In this document: positions 49,506 to 59,014 of the stretch, one piece after another | Position numbering within the stretch: position 1 is the first letter of the stretch | Layout of the letters: each line of letters begins with the position of its first letter | NCBI GenBank assembly: GCA_035545735.1 | Contig: DASZXS010000005.1 | Coordinates: 1-64,000 of the forward strand | Direction: 5' to 3' | DNA from: JAJYKC01 sp035545735 | GTDB lineage: Bacteria > Acidobacteriota > Terriglobia > Bryobacterales > Bryobacteraceae | Length of the DNA stretch: 64,000 nucleotides | The notes under the pieces: generated by a model | Databases searched by the model: none | What the model saw: only the letters and a program-made list of their open reading frames with translations | Told to the model about the DNA's origin: nothing | Program-made: the position numbers and the translations under genes

Positions 49506-52500
49506 TCAGAAATACAGCTTCAGGCCCGCTTGGATGATTCGCGCCGCGGCGGCGGAGCGAATGGAGCCGAAATGCAGCGTATCGCTTACGTCCGTGCTGG
49601 GATTCCCCAGATTCACATGGTTGAACGCATTGAACATCTCGATGCGAAACTGTAGCCGCCGTTGTTCGCTGAAGTTCAAATTCTTAAAAAAGGAAAGATC
49701 GAAATTCACGGAACCGGGGCCAACGATGACACCCTCGCCAGCCGTTCCAAATCTCGTGTATGGCGGGTTCGCGAAAGCGGCCGTATTAAACCACCGGAAT
49801 GGAGTCCGGTCGCCGCGAGCAAGGTTTGCGGGCGATCCGGTAGCGTCGGCCTCATTGCCTGCGCGGCTTCCCACTCCATTGTCCACATCGCTGCTCGTGC
49901 TCAGATAAAAGCCGGAGTTGATGGTGGTGATTCCGTTGAATTGCCAGCCTCCAGCCAAATAGCCGAGCAAACCATGAGATGCCGCGAGAAAGGGCTTTCC
50001 GGGTCCGAACGGGAGTTCGTAGATGTAGCTGAATACCGCATGCTGCGCATTGTTGACCGGGCCATAATTGCGCCGGACATTGTTCTCGTAGAACATCGTG
50101 TAGTTGTCGTAGCTGCGCACACCGAGATCTTTTGCCCAACTGTAGGCGGCAATCAGGGCAAATCCGTTACTAAAGCGGCGCTCCACATGGATATCGAGAG
50201 CATTGTAGTTGGAAAAGCTCGAGGACGCATTGGCGCTCACAAACCCCAGGGTGGGATACGGCACCCGCTCGGCGATCGTCAGGGGATTGTTCGGGTCGAA
50301 AGGAGAAGCCTGATTCGCATCGTAGCGATTCGGCAGGTTAACGCCATTGGTGCCCACATAGCCGACCTGCAGCAGAATGCTGTACGGCAGTTCCCGCTGG
50401 ATGTTGAAGTTGTATTCGTAGTAGGTCGGCATCGCCTTGTCTCTCAGATAGTTAATCGTGACATTCGTCAGGTCCGCACCGGCCAGGTCCGTCACCGGGA
50501 CCGGGAACAAGGTTGTGGTGGTGAAGCTGGGGTTTGGCGTGTCGTTGTACAGAAAGCTTTCATCGACGTAGGGCGGCTGAAAGTGTTGAAGTCCGGATTC
50601 GTACTGGCGGAAGTTGCCGTGCATGATGGCGAATCCGCCACGCAACACCGTCTTCTTGAGCCACCCGGGACTGTAGGCGAAACCGACCCTGGGCTCCACG
50701 TTTCCCTTCGGGGTTGGCAGGATGCGCTCCGGCATGGTCTTCCCGGCGAAGAGCATGCTCATGGTCTTGAAGTCCCAGTTGTCAAACTCGTTATTTACTT
50801 CGCGCGGGAACTGAACCAGTTCATAGCGGATACCGGCGTTGAGCGTCAGGCGCGGAGTCAGCTTGATGTCGTCCTGAGCGAAGAACGAAAATTCGCCCCA
50901 CCGTAAGCCGTAGTTGTAGTTGCCCGCTCCACGCTGAGCGATGTGCGCATAGCTCGGCAGGCCGAGCAAATAATCCGCCATCGGGTTGCCTGTATACTGC
51001 CCGTTGAAGTTGAGCGTCCCGTTCTGCACGGCCCATCCGAGGTCGTCGGCTTGAAGCCAGCGCAGATCCACGCCAAATTTCATGAGTTGGCGTCCACGAG
51101 TGACGCTGACCTGGTCATTGATCTGCGTGTTGATATCCGTGGCGCCGGTGGGCTGCCATTCGCTCGCGCCCGCATATTGGAAACCGCTGATGCCCATTCC
51201 CGGCGCGGCGAAGGCCCAGGACTCCGGGTTCACATTTTGGAGGCCAAAATCCGTGCCGGCGAGGTTTGTGGCCGCTGTTTGCTCCTGCCCCGAATAAATC
51301 TCGTTGTGGAAATAGCCGAAGTGAAGATTGTTCAACAGCGTGGGACTGAAGATCCGGGTGTATTCCGCGCCCACGGTTGGCTTTGCTTTGCGCGTCGAGA
51401 GAGAACCCGAGAACGGATTCGGCGCCGGGCTGAAGTCGGAATAATCGGACATCGAGACGAACCCGTCCAGCCGGTTGTTGTCGTTCAGAACGTAGTCGAT
51501 ACGCGCCGTGCCTTGGTCATCCCGCGTCTGTTCGCCGGTGAAGGCGGTCAGGTTATACCCGGCGAGCGACGGCCCGGAGGGCGGCGTGAAGTAATCCGCG
51601 CCGGCGAGCGCAAATTGTGAGATACGGTCCCGGGGGACGATATTTCCCGGAAAAGGAGCGTGGGTGGCCGGATCCACGGCAACCGCGCCCATGGTGGAGA
51701 GGTCGCCGCCCAGTTGCGCCGCGGTTGGCTCCAGCACATTGGAGATATTACTGATCCGGACCCGTTGCCCCTCATAGTTCCCGAAAAAGAAGAGCCTGTT
51801 GCGGAGAATGGGGCCGCCGACGCTGGCGCCGAATTGATTCTGCCGCAGCGGCTGGGAATTATTCGTGAAGTTGTAGGCGTAGCGGGCATCCAGAGCATTG
51901 TTCCGCAGGAACTCGAAGGCCGTGCCGTGAAATTCGTTGGTGCCGCTCTTGACGGTCGCGTTCACGATGGACGCTCCGCGTCCGTACTCGGCCGAGAACG
52001 AATTTTGAAGAATCTTGAACTCGCCGATGGCGTCTACGGACAGGCCCAGACCGTAGGTGCTGTTGCGGGTGATGCGAGTTTCGACGCCGCCGATGAGAAA
52101 GCTGTCGCTGTTCATTCGAACGCCCTGGCTGGAGAATTCCGGACCGGCGGATTCCCCGCCCTTACCTCCGGTCAGATAGACGCCGTTGGTGAGGGCGGCG
52201 AGTTGAAGATATTCGCGGCCGTTGAGCGGCAGATCCACAATTTGCCGGTTCTCGACAACTTGCCCGACATCCGACGTATCGGTCGAAAGAGTGGCGAGCG
52301 TTGCCGCCACTTCCACACGCTCAGTGGCCTGCCCCACTTCCATCCTCAAATCGAAACGGGCGGTCTGGTTCACTTCGAGCTGGACGCCTTTGATATCGAC
52401 GGGGCGGAACCCCTGCATCTCGGCATGAATACTGTAGGCTCCGGGAAACAGCGTCGTGAAGGAATAAGCGCCTACGCTGTTGGTGGACTGGGTTACGCGG

Positions 52501-52682
52501 ACACCGGTGGCCTCGTTGGTGACGGCGACAAGAATTCCCGGCATCACAGCACCGCTTGCGTCTCTTGTGACTCCTACGATGCTGCCGTAGGTGGTTTGCG
52601 CCTCGGACCGCGGTATGGCGCTGATCACGAATATGAGCCCAATACCGCTAATTAACACTCGCCCCGGCGTGCGTATTTGCAT
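49506..52682 (-). CDS. Oar-like TonB-dependent outer membrane receptor
   Basis: This 1058-residue receptor starts at ATG 52682. Residues 1-28 are a signal peptide. Residues 30-120 form a carboxypeptidase-regulatory-like beta domain (TYGSIVGVTRDASGAVMPG, VGAYSFTTLFPGAYSIHAEMQGF). A plug-like region follows with LPLNGREYLQLAALTNGVYLTGG, then a 22-strand-type barrel ending in LKLYF with the terminal Phe needed for outer-membrane insertion. Such receptors are very numerous in Acidobacteriota and are thought to import oligosaccharides or peptides with TonB energy. It is divergent from the alpha-L-fucosidase, suggesting a fucosylated glycan as a possible ligand, but there is no SusD-like partner. 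Confidence 0.9.
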   Translation of the reverse strand: MQIRTPGRVLISGIGLIFVISAIPRSEAQTTYGSIVGVTRDASGAVMPGILVAVTNEATGVRVTQSTNSVGAYSFTTLFPGAYSIHAEMQGFRPVDIKGVQLEVNQTARFDLRMEVGQATERVEVAATLATLSTDTSDVGQVVENRQIVDLPLNGREYLQLAALTNGVYLTGGKGGESAGPEFSSQGVRMNSDSFLIGGVETRITRNSTYGLGLSVDAIGEFKILQNSFSAEYGRGASIVNATVKSGTNEFHGTAFEFLRNNALDARYAYNFTNNSQPLRQNQFGASVGGPILRNRLFFFGNYEGQRVRISNISNVLEPTAAQLGGDLSTMGAVAVDPATHAPFPGNIVPRDRISQFALAGADYFTPPSGPSLAGYNLTAFTGEQTRDDQGTARIDYVLNDNNRLDGFVSMSDYSDFSPAPNPFSGSLSTRKAKPTVGAEYTRIFSPTLLNNLHFGYFHNEIYSGQEQTAATNLAGTDFGLQNVNPESWAFAAPGMGISGFQYAGASEWQPTGATDINTQINDQVSVTRGRQLMKFGVDLRWLQADDLGWAVQNGTLNFNGQYTGNPMADYLLGLPSYAHIAQRGAGNYNYGLRWGEFSFFAQDDIKLTPRLTLNAGIRYELVQFPREVNNEFDNWDFKTMSMLFAGKTMPERILPTPKGNVEPRVGFAYSPGWLKKTVLRGGFAIMHGNFRQYESGLQHFQPPYVDESFLYNDTPNPSFTTTTLFPVPVTDLAGADLTNVTINYLRDKAMPTYYEYNFNIQRELPYSILLQVGYVGTNGVNLPNRYDANQASPFDPNNPLTIAERVPYPTLGFVSANASSSFSNYNALDIHVERRFSNGFALIAAYSWAKDLGVRSYDNYTMFYENNVRRNYGPVNNAQHAVFSYIYELPFGPGKPFLAASHGLLGYLAGGWQFNGITTINSGFYLSTSSDVDNGVGSRAGNEADATGSPANLARGDRTPFRWFNTAAFANPPYTRFGTAGEGVIVGPGSVNFDLSFFKNLNFSEQRRLQFRIEMFNAFNHVNLGNPSTDVSDTLHFGSIRSAAAARIIQAGLKLYF

Positions 52683-53015
52683 CCCTTCCCCTTTCAAAAG
52701 CGGCCTTTTAACTCGCCGTTATTGAAGGCGCACGCGCCGCGCCCGGCCGGTTTTCCTGATGCTCGCGCATTGCGCCAATAAACAAATGTGCTTCTTTCCC
52801 AACGAAAAAAGCAGTGGGGTCAGTATATTTAACGGCATTACCCGTGTCAACGATTCAGGCTGGCTTAATCGCTAAATATCGCGAAAATACCAGGCAATAT
52901 ATCCGAGTCGGGTCCGCCCTCCCCAGGCGTTTCCTGACCGAAGTCAGGAGGACTGCCTGCGCGGCCGGACACGTTTGACACGAAAGGCCCGGCTGTGAAA
53001 AGCTGAATCGCAAAA
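52683..53015. other. Intergenic region between TonB receptor and alpha-fucosidase genes
   Basis: This 333-base gap is the longest non-coding stretch and is divergent. It is relatively AT-rich in the middle. It holds a CCTGAC-CGAA-GTCAGG hairpin at 52932-52949 and an imperfect dyad around TCGCTAAATATCGCGA near 52869-52884. A TTGACA-like hexamer appears at 52975-52980 without a matching -10 box. No small gene is supported. Confidence 0.5.
52932..52949 (+). promoter_or_regulatory. Hairpin upstream of alpha-fucosidase
   Basis: TCCTGAC (52932-52938) and GTCAGGA (52943-52949) are perfect complements around a CGAA loop, about 65 bases before the fucosidase ATG. It could be an operator dyad or mRNA leader structure. 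Confidence 0.35.
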
Positions 53016-54542
53016 ATGAAGACGCCAATTTTCGCCGTGCTCTCCTGCGCCTTGGCTGTCATTCCGGCCTCCGCCCAAACCTATCAGCAGCGAGTGCAGA
53101 CCGCTCTGAAGAACGTGGACGCCGGGGCCGCGCAAGGCCCGTATCAGCCCAATTGGAAGTCGCTCGAAACCTACCACGTCCCCCGGTGGTATCAGGACGC
53201 CAAATTCGGAATCTTCATCCATTGGGGCGTTTACTCGGTCCCCGCATTTGGGAGCGAATGGTACCCCCGCGACATGTATTTGCAGGGCGATAAAGTGTTT
53301 AAACATCACGTCGCCACCTACGGCCCGCAATCGAAGTTCGGCTACAAGGATTTCATCCCCATGTTCAAGGCGGAGAACTTCAACGCCGATCGCTGGGCGG
53401 AGTTATTCCGGAAGTCAGGTGCAAAATACGTGGTTCCCGTTGCCGAGCATCACGACGGCTTCCCTATGTACGACTGCACTTTCACCGACTGGAGCGCCGC
53501 GAAAATGGGGCCCAAACGCGACATCGTCGGGGAGCTTGCCACGGCGATTCGCAAGCAGGGACTCCATTTCGGTGCTTCTTCCCACCGTGCCGAACATTGG
53601 TGGTTCTACGAAGGCGGCATGCAGTTCGATTCCGACGTTCGCGATAAACGCTATTTTGGTTTTTACGGTCCCGCCCACCCGCGGCGGCTGAAGGGCGAGA
53701 ACCACGACACCCAGCCCGACGAGGCTTACCTGAACGACTGGCTCGCGCGGACATCGGAAATCGTCGACAAATACCACCCCGACCTGATGTGGTTCGATTG
53801 GTGGATTGAACAACCCGTGTTCCAGCCCTATTTGCAGAAATTCGCCGCCTTCTACTATGACCGCGGCCTGAAATGGAGTCCGGAAGGCGTGGCTATTAAT
53901 TATAAAAACAAGACATTTCCCGGCGGCTCGGCGGTTCTGGATATCGAGCGCGGAAAACTCGACGCGAGCAGCAAGTTGTTCTGGCAGACCGACACTTCGG
54001 TCAGCACCGAAAGCTGGGGGTACATCAAGAACGATCATTTCCGCACTCCCGCCTCATTAATTGACGATCTGATCGATATCACCAGCAAGAATGGAGCCCT
54101 TCTGTTGAACGTGGGCCCCAAACCCGACGGGACCTTCCCGCCGGAAGTGACTGGTATTCTCCTCGAAATCGGCAAGTGGCTCGCCGTGAACGGAGAGGCG
54201 ATTTATGGCACCCGCCCCTGGACCGTCTTTGGTGAGGGCCCCACCCGCGTGGTGGGGGGATCTTTCAAAGACACCGCGAGCAAACCCTTCACCGGACAGG
54301 ACATCCGCTTCACCACGCGCGCCAGCGGCGGCCGGAATGTTCTGTATGCGATAACCCTCGCGTCTCCGGAGGGGGGCAAGGTGGACATCCATTCGATCCC
54401 GGCGTCTTACAAGGTCCGTTCCGTTCAGCTTCTCGGGTCGCGCGCCCATCTGAAGTGGTCCCAAGGTTCCGGCGGACTCGCAATTCAGATTCCGGATGCA
54501 AAGCCTTGTCTCTACGCTTGCGCCTTCAAGATTCTGCAATAA
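53016..54542 (+). CDS. Exported GH29 alpha-L-fucosidase
   Basis: GH29 enzymes remove terminal alpha-L-fucose from glycans with retention. The 508-residue product has a signal peptide (about 1-20) and the family barrel: KFGIFIHWGVYSVPAFGSEWYPRDMY, AKYVVPVAEHHDGFPMYDC, and PDLMWFDWW with the nucleophile Asp261. SKNGALLLNVGPKPDGTFP follows. A C-terminal beta-sandwich completes the protein. It is divergent from the TonB receptor and followed on the same strand by a metallopeptidase. Freed fucose might feed an oxidative pathway like the one proposed at 36-42 kb, but the loci are 11 kb apart. Confidence 0.92.
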   Translation: MKTPIFAVLSCALAVIPASAQTYQQRVQTALKNVDAGAAQGPYQPNWKSLETYHVPRWYQDAKFGIFIHWGVYSVPAFGSEWYPRDMYLQGDKVFKHHVATYGPQSKFGYKDFIPMFKAENFNADRWAELFRKSGAKYVVPVAEHHDGFPMYDCTFTDWSAAKMGPKRDIVGELATAIRKQGLHFGASSHRAEHWWFYEGGMQFDSDVRDKRYFGFYGPAHPRRLKGENHDTQPDEAYLNDWLARTSEIVDKYHPDLMWFDWWIEQPVFQPYLQKFAAFYYDRGLKWSPEGVAINYKNKTFPGGSAVLDIERGKLDASSKLFWQTDTSVSTESWGYIKNDHFRTPASLIDDLIDITSKNGALLLNVGPKPDGTFPPEVTGILLEIGKWLAVNGEAIYGTRPWTVFGEGPTRVVGGSFKDTASKPFTGQDIRFTTRASGGRNVLYAITLASPEGGKVDIHSIPASYKVRSVQLLGSRAHLKWSQGSGGLAIQIPDAKPCLYACAFKILQ

Positions 54543-54601
54543 TCGGCGTCTCTGGCACCGGCCGGCGATTCCGGAGTTTGCGAGTCCGCTAAACTGGCGT
54601 A

Positions 54602-55882
54602 TTGGCTGCGTCATCGTCCAAGAACGCGATCGGGAGCCCTCCCTCGGAGACGCTGGCGAAAACCGTCTCACACCTGGCGGAATCGCCCGGCTTGCGAGAA
54701 GGTTTGCTTGCCCTAAGCCGGGAAAGACAGTGGATTAACGAACAGCATCTCCAGGTGTGCCGTGTCCCGGCGGCGACTTTCTTCGAGAAGAGGCGCGCGG
54801 AATGGATGCAGGCGCAGTTCCTGGCTCTCGGTTGGGAATCGCAAATCGACCGGAGCGGAAATGTGATTGCGTATCAACCCTCCGCGTCCGCCGGACCGTT
54901 CGTCGCGCTCACGGCCCATCTGGATACGGTCCTCGCCCCGCGAACGCCGGAAGAAATTACGATCGGGCACGACGGGCGTTTTACGGGTCCGGGCATTTCC
55001 GACAATGGCTCCGGTTTGGCCGCGCTGCTTGCGATCGCTAAAGTGTATTCGCTCTGCCCCGCGCTCGAGGGCAATCCTCTGTCGTTGCTGCTCGCGGCCA
55101 ATGTCGGAGAAGAGGGCGAGGGAAATCTTTCCGGGATGCGCTATCTCTGCCGGCAATCGCCCCTGGGCGCCCGCATTCGTGCTTTTGTGGTGCTGGACGG
55201 TCCGTCGACGGAGCACATCACCTACCAGGCGCTCGCCAGCCGGCGGTATGAGATCAGCTTTTCCGGCCCGGGCGGGCATAGTTGGAGCGACTACGGGGTC
55301 GGTAACCCCGTGCACGCGCTGGCGCGAGCTATTTCAAGGTTTGCCGATGCCCACGCCGCGCTGCCCTCCGCGCCACGTTCCTCTTTTAACTTCGGAATCA
55401 TCGAGGGCGGCCTCAGTGTCAATTCCATCCCGTCTTCGGCCCGAGCGAAGCTCGACATTCGCTCTGAAAACCCGGCGCGCCTGGAGGAATCGGCGGAGGT
55501 TCTCTCGGCCTGTGTCGAACGCGCTTTGGAAGTCGAGCGCGAGCGGGCCTCGTCCGGCCGAATTGGGGCCCGAGTGAAAGAAATTGGCTCCCGGCCGGGT
55601 GGGAAATTGCCCGAAGACTCAGCCCTGCTCGGGTGCCTTCGGACCGTCGATGCATTCCTCAACATTCACTCTCGCCTCGACTGCGCATCCACGGACGCCA
55701 ATTTACCCCTTTCGCTCGGTATTCCCGCGGTATCCATTGGAGCCGGAGGGAGCGGCGGCGGCGCGCACACTCTCAGCGAGTGGTTTCATCCCGATGGGAG
55801 GGACCGGGGACTGAAGAGAATCCTGCTCACGCTGGCGCTACTCCTCAAGACCAGCCCAGCGCCATCCAGCACGGGCCAATGA
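54602..55882 (+). CDS. M20-family metallopeptidase
   Basis: M20 enzymes are two-zinc exopeptidases or deacylases. The 426-residue protein has LTAHLDTVL with the first His and catalytic Asp, GISDNGSGLAALLAIA with the bridging Asp, NVGEEGEGNLSGMRYL with the catalytic Glu, and HTLSEWFHPDG for the last ligand. FSGPGGHSWSDYGVGNPVHALARAI is the dimerisation domain. No signal peptide is seen. The apparent start TTG 54602 lacks a good ribosome binding site, and the true start could be further in. Its stop overlaps the next start as ATGA, coupling it to an EamA transporter. Confidence 0.85.
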   Translation: MAASSSKNAIGSPPSETLAKTVSHLAESPGLREGLLALSRERQWINEQHLQVCRVPAATFFEKRRAEWMQAQFLALGWESQIDRSGNVIAYQPSASAGPFVALTAHLDTVLAPRTPEEITIGHDGRFTGPGISDNGSGLAALLAIAKVYSLCPALEGNPLSLLLAANVGEEGEGNLSGMRYLCRQSPLGARIRAFVVLDGPSTEHITYQALASRRYEISFSGPGGHSWSDYGVGNPVHALARAISRFADAHAALPSAPRSSFNFGIIEGGLSVNSIPSSARAKLDIRSENPARLEESAEVLSACVERALEVERERASSGRIGARVKEIGSRPGGKLPEDSALLGCLRTVDAFLNIHSRLDCASTDANLPLSLGIPAVSIGAGGSGGGAHTLSEWFHPDGRDRGLKRILLTLALLLKTSPAPSSTGQ

Positions 55883-56772
55883 GAAAAAAACCCGCCCAAC
55901 TGCAGGCGGATGTTGCGCTGGTTGCCATCACCTTCATTTGGGGTTCGACGTTTGTCGTCGTAAAGAACGCGCTCGAAGACATCTCGACCCTGCTTTTTCT
56001 GGCGCTTCGATTCAGCCTGGCCGCCGTTGCGCTCGCCTGCATTCTCGGCCCCCGGGTCCGCGCCGCCGGCCGCCTCGCATACAGCATCCGGGGCGGCGTT
56101 ATCGTGGGATTTTTCCTCTGGTCCGGCTATGTTCTGCAGACCATCGGGCTTCGTTACACGTCGCCGTCCAAAGCCGGATTTCTGACCGGCCTGGCGATTC
56201 CCATGGTTCCTTTGCTGGCGGCGCTCGTTTACCGGAAGGCTCCGCACTGGATTGAGCTGGCCGGGGTGGGTGTGGCGGCGGTGGGGATGGGGCTGATGAC
56301 GCTCCGCGCCGATGTTTTCGAAATCGGCCGCGGCGACCTCCTGATCGTCTGCTCGGCGGTCGCTTGGGCGGTCCATATCGTATCGCTGGGCCATATCGCG
56401 GAAAGAGGAAACGTCGCCGCCATCGCCCTGACGCAGATTGCCGTTTCCGCGCTCCTCAGCCTTTTCGCCTGCTCCTGGCTGGAGCCGGCCCGCGTCTCCT
56501 GGACGCCCGCCGTTTGGTTCGCGCTGGTGGTCACAAGCCTGTTCGCGACGGCGCTCGCCTTCTCCGTCCAGACCTGGGCGCAGAAACATACCACCCCAAC
56601 CCGCACGGCCCTGATTTTCTCGCTCGAAGGCGTGTTCGCCTGGCTTACCTCGTTCTTCCTCACGGGCGAACTGCTGCCGCCGCGAGCCGTTTTCGGGGCG
56701 GGGCTCATTCTTTCCGGCATTTTACTCGTGGAGCTCAAGCCTTTCAGCGGAAAGAAAGCTCCAGAGAATTGA
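55879..56772 (+). CDS. EamA/DMT-family transporter, full size
   Basis: The 297-residue protein has ten predicted helices in two EamA repeats. The first starts ALVAITFIWGSTFVVVKNALEDIS and the second LLIVCSAVAWAVHIVSLGHIAE. The family exports or imports amino acids, nucleotides, drugs or sugars. The ATGA overlap with the M20 peptidase suggests peptide-derived amino acids as one possibility. In contrast to the half-size pair at 36 kb, this one is self-sufficient. A TATAAT box lies 26 bases after its stop, feeding the htrA-type gene. Confidence 0.88.
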   Translation: MRKKPAQLQADVALVAITFIWGSTFVVVKNALEDISTLLFLALRFSLAAVALACILGPRVRAAGRLAYSIRGGVIVGFFLWSGYVLQTIGLRYTSPSKAGFLTGLAIPMVPLLAALVYRKAPHWIELAGVGVAAVGMGLMTLRADVFEIGRGDLLIVCSAVAWAVHIVSLGHIAERGNVAAIALTQIAVSALLSLFACSWLEPARVSWTPAVWFALVVTSLFATALAFSVQTWAQKHTTPTRTALIFSLEGVFAWLTSFFLTGELLPPRAVFGAGLILSGILLVELKPFSGKKAPEN

Positions 56773-56797
56773 ATCGAATCTTTCCCCAAAGCGTCGA

Positions 56798-56803
56798 TAT
56801 AAT
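56798..56803 (+). promoter_or_regulatory. Consensus -10 box upstream of the htrA-type gene
   Basis: TATAAT is a perfect sigma-70 -10 hexamer, 45 bases before the protease ATG. No convincing TTGACA sits at 16-18 bases upstream, so this is a weak-minus-35 or activator-dependent promoter candidate. Confidence 0.4.
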
Positions 56804-56847
56804 GGGAACCAATGGGTCGCGCCGTCTTAAAAAAGGAAAACTAGTCC

Positions 56848-58464
56848 ATGCGCCTGTTTCACCGGATGCGGCAGCAAAAGCTGCTATCCGCCACGCTGCT
56901 GCTTCTCACGCTCACCGTCGGCATTCTCATTGGAACGGTCCTGAATACCGGCGTGCATGCCGCGCGCGATGGTCAATCGGCAGCCCCGGACGCCGCGCCC
57001 CTGGTTATCCCCGCTGCTGCTCAAATCGGCAGCGAATTCACTCAACTGGCGAAGCGATTGGGGCCCTCGGTGGTGAATATCACTGCCGACTATACGCCGA
57101 AAGCCACTCCCCGGCGCCGTCTGCAGCCGCCGTCCGATGAAGACGATCCGAATGGGGGGGACGACAGCTCAGACCTCCTCCGCCGGTTCTTCCATGGCGG
57201 CCCGGGTTCGAGTGAAGTCTCTCCGCGCATGTTCCGCAGGGAACAATCGGGAAGCGGCTTTATCGTCGACCGCAACGGCTATATTCTGACAAACAATCAC
57301 GTTGTCGACAAAGTGGATAAGATCACGGTCAAGCTGCACGGCGATGACACCGAATACCGCGCGCGGTTGATTGGCTACGATCGCGAGACCGACCTCGCCG
57401 TGATCAAGATCGACCCGCGCACCCCGCTCGCCCCGGTCGCTATCGGAAATTCGGATGGTCTTCAGGTGGGAGACTGGGCGGTTGCGATCGGATCTCCCTT
57501 CGGGCTCGAAGCCTCGGTGACCGCCGGGATCGTGAGCGCCACGGGACGGGATATCGGAACGCAACAGTTCCAACGCTTCATTCAGACCGACGCCGCCATT
57601 AATCCCGGCAACAGCGGCGGCCCGCTGGCCAACATTCACGGCGAAGTGATCGGCGTCAATACCATGATCGCCACCCAGAGCGGCGGATATCAAGGCATCG
57701 GTTTTGCGCTGCCGATCAACATGGCGGTACGGGTGTATAACGACATCATCCGGAACGGACGCGTGGTTCGCGGCTCCATCGGAATCGGCTGGCTGAAGGC
57801 GAACGAAAAGCCCGAGTTATTCAAGGCGCTCGGCACCGACCATGGGGTTCTGGTCAGCCAGGTGACCAAGGGCGGCCCCGCCGAGAAAGCGGGGGTCAAG
57901 CCGGAGGATATCATTGTCGCCTACAACGGCAAGTCGATTAAGGATGGGGACGACCTGCTCGGCCGCGTGGCCAACAGCCCCGTGGGATCTTCCTCCACGG
58001 TCACCGTAGACCGCGGCGGCAAGCGGATCGACTTCAAAGTCGGCATCGTGGACCGGGCCGAAATGCTCAAACTCGGCAACGATGCACGGGCGGCAGGAGA
58101 CGAACCGCCGGAGGTAGCGCCTTCGAAATCTTCGGAGTCAACACCTACCCGCTTCGGGATGAAAATCCGCGTGATGAACGAGAGCGACCGCGCCACGGCG
58201 GAGTTGAAGGAGAAGAAAGGTGTCGTGGTTACCACGGTAGACACCAATTCCTTCGCCGACGACCTGGGGCTGATGGAGAACGACGTGATCGTCGGCATCA
58301 ATCGCGATGCGGTCACTTCGCCCGAGGACGTGCAGCGAATTCAGGCATCGCTGAAGCCCGGCCAGGCGATCGCCGTTCACGTGTACAGGAATCTGGCACT
58401 GGGAGGGCAGGCGCCGCCCCAGTGGCAGTCGTTCTTTCTCTCCGGAACGGTCCCCGGCAAGTGA
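56848..58464 (+). CDS. Periplasmic HtrA/DegQ-type serine protease
   Basis: The 538-residue protein is exported or membrane-anchored by one N-terminal helix (about 11-34). The trypsin-like domain has the triad His151 (ILTNNHVVD), Asp182 (ETDLAVIKI) and Ser256 (NPGNSGGPL). An acidic Asp-rich insert precedes it (about 95-110), where DegQ proteins have the LA loop. Two PDZ domains follow (about 285-380 and 440-525). It degrades or refolds damaged envelope proteins. A disordered linker with Pro/Ser separates the PDZ domains. A consensus -10 box upstream suggests its own promoter. Confidence 0.93.
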   Translation: MRLFHRMRQQKLLSATLLLLTLTVGILIGTVLNTGVHAARDGQSAAPDAAPLVIPAAAQIGSEFTQLAKRLGPSVVNITADYTPKATPRRRLQPPSDEDDPNGGDDSSDLLRRFFHGGPGSSEVSPRMFRREQSGSGFIVDRNGYILTNNHVVDKVDKITVKLHGDDTEYRARLIGYDRETDLAVIKIDPRTPLAPVAIGNSDGLQVGDWAVAIGSPFGLEASVTAGIVSATGRDIGTQQFQRFIQTDAAINPGNSGGPLANIHGEVIGVNTMIATQSGGYQGIGFALPINMAVRVYNDIIRNGRVVRGSIGIGWLKANEKPELFKALGTDHGVLVSQVTKGGPAEKAGVKPEDIIVAYNGKSIKDGDDLLGRVANSPVGSSSTVTVDRGGKRIDFKVGIVDRAEMLKLGNDARAAGDEPPEVAPSKSSESTPTRFGMKIRVMNESDRATAELKEKKGVVVTTVDTNSFADDLGLMENDVIVGINRDAVTSPEDVQRIQASLKPGQAIAVHVYRNLALGGQAPPQWQSFFLSGTVPGK

Positions 58465-58522
58465 AGGGGCCGCCCAGGGCCACTTACCGGTTGGTAGACT
58501 ATTCGTAGTGCTTGAAAAGACG

Positions 58523-59014
58523 ATGCTGAGGTGTGCCGCCGTCTTGGCGGCCCTGTTTTTCCTTGCGGTTCCGGATCTCCTCGGGGCGGCTCAAAGGAAA
58601 AAGCCCGCCTACCGTCCGGTAAAAACCGCGGCCCACAAGGTCTCATCGCGGGCGACGCCGCACAAGAGCTCAAAGGCAGTGAGATCAAGCCGCACAACCC
58701 ATTCGCGGCGCTCGACTCACGGGCGCACGGCTGTCCGGGCGCGGTCTCACAGTTACGGGCCACTGTCACCCACGCCGGAACGGTACCGCGAAATTCAGCA
58801 GGCGCTTGCGGACAAGGGCTTCTTCAAGGGAGCGATTGACGGCAATTGGGGAGCGGACTCCGTGCAGGCCCTGAAGGACTTCCAGCAATCGGCGAATCTG
58901 GATGTCGATGGGAAGCTTGGCGCACTTTCGCTGATTGAACTCGGACTCGGCCCCAAGCGATCGTACGCGTCCAAGGCCGAAGTTCCTCAACCCGACGCTC
59001 CTCGCGCTCAATGA
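58523..59014 (+). CDS. Exported peptidoglycan-binding domain protein
   Basis: A signal peptide (MLRCAAVLAALFFLAVPDLLGA) is followed by a basic linker rich in Arg, Ser, Thr and His (about 24-75). The C-terminal PG_binding_1 domain has RYREIQQALADKGFFKGAIDGNWGADSVQALKDFQQSANLDVDGKLG. It should bind peptidoglycan by the three-helix domain and either scaffold or target another activity. GTG 58508 would add five residues; ATG 58523 gives a more compact leader. Its stop overlaps the alanine dehydrogenase start as ATGA. Confidence 0.83.
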   Translation: MLRCAAVLAALFFLAVPDLLGAAQRKKPAYRPVKTAAHKVSSRATPHKSSKAVRSSRTTHSRRSTHGRTAVRARSHSYGPLSPTPERYREIQQALADKGFFKGAIDGNWGADSVQALKDFQQSANLDVDGKLGALSLIELGLGPKRSYASKAEVPQPDAPRAQ

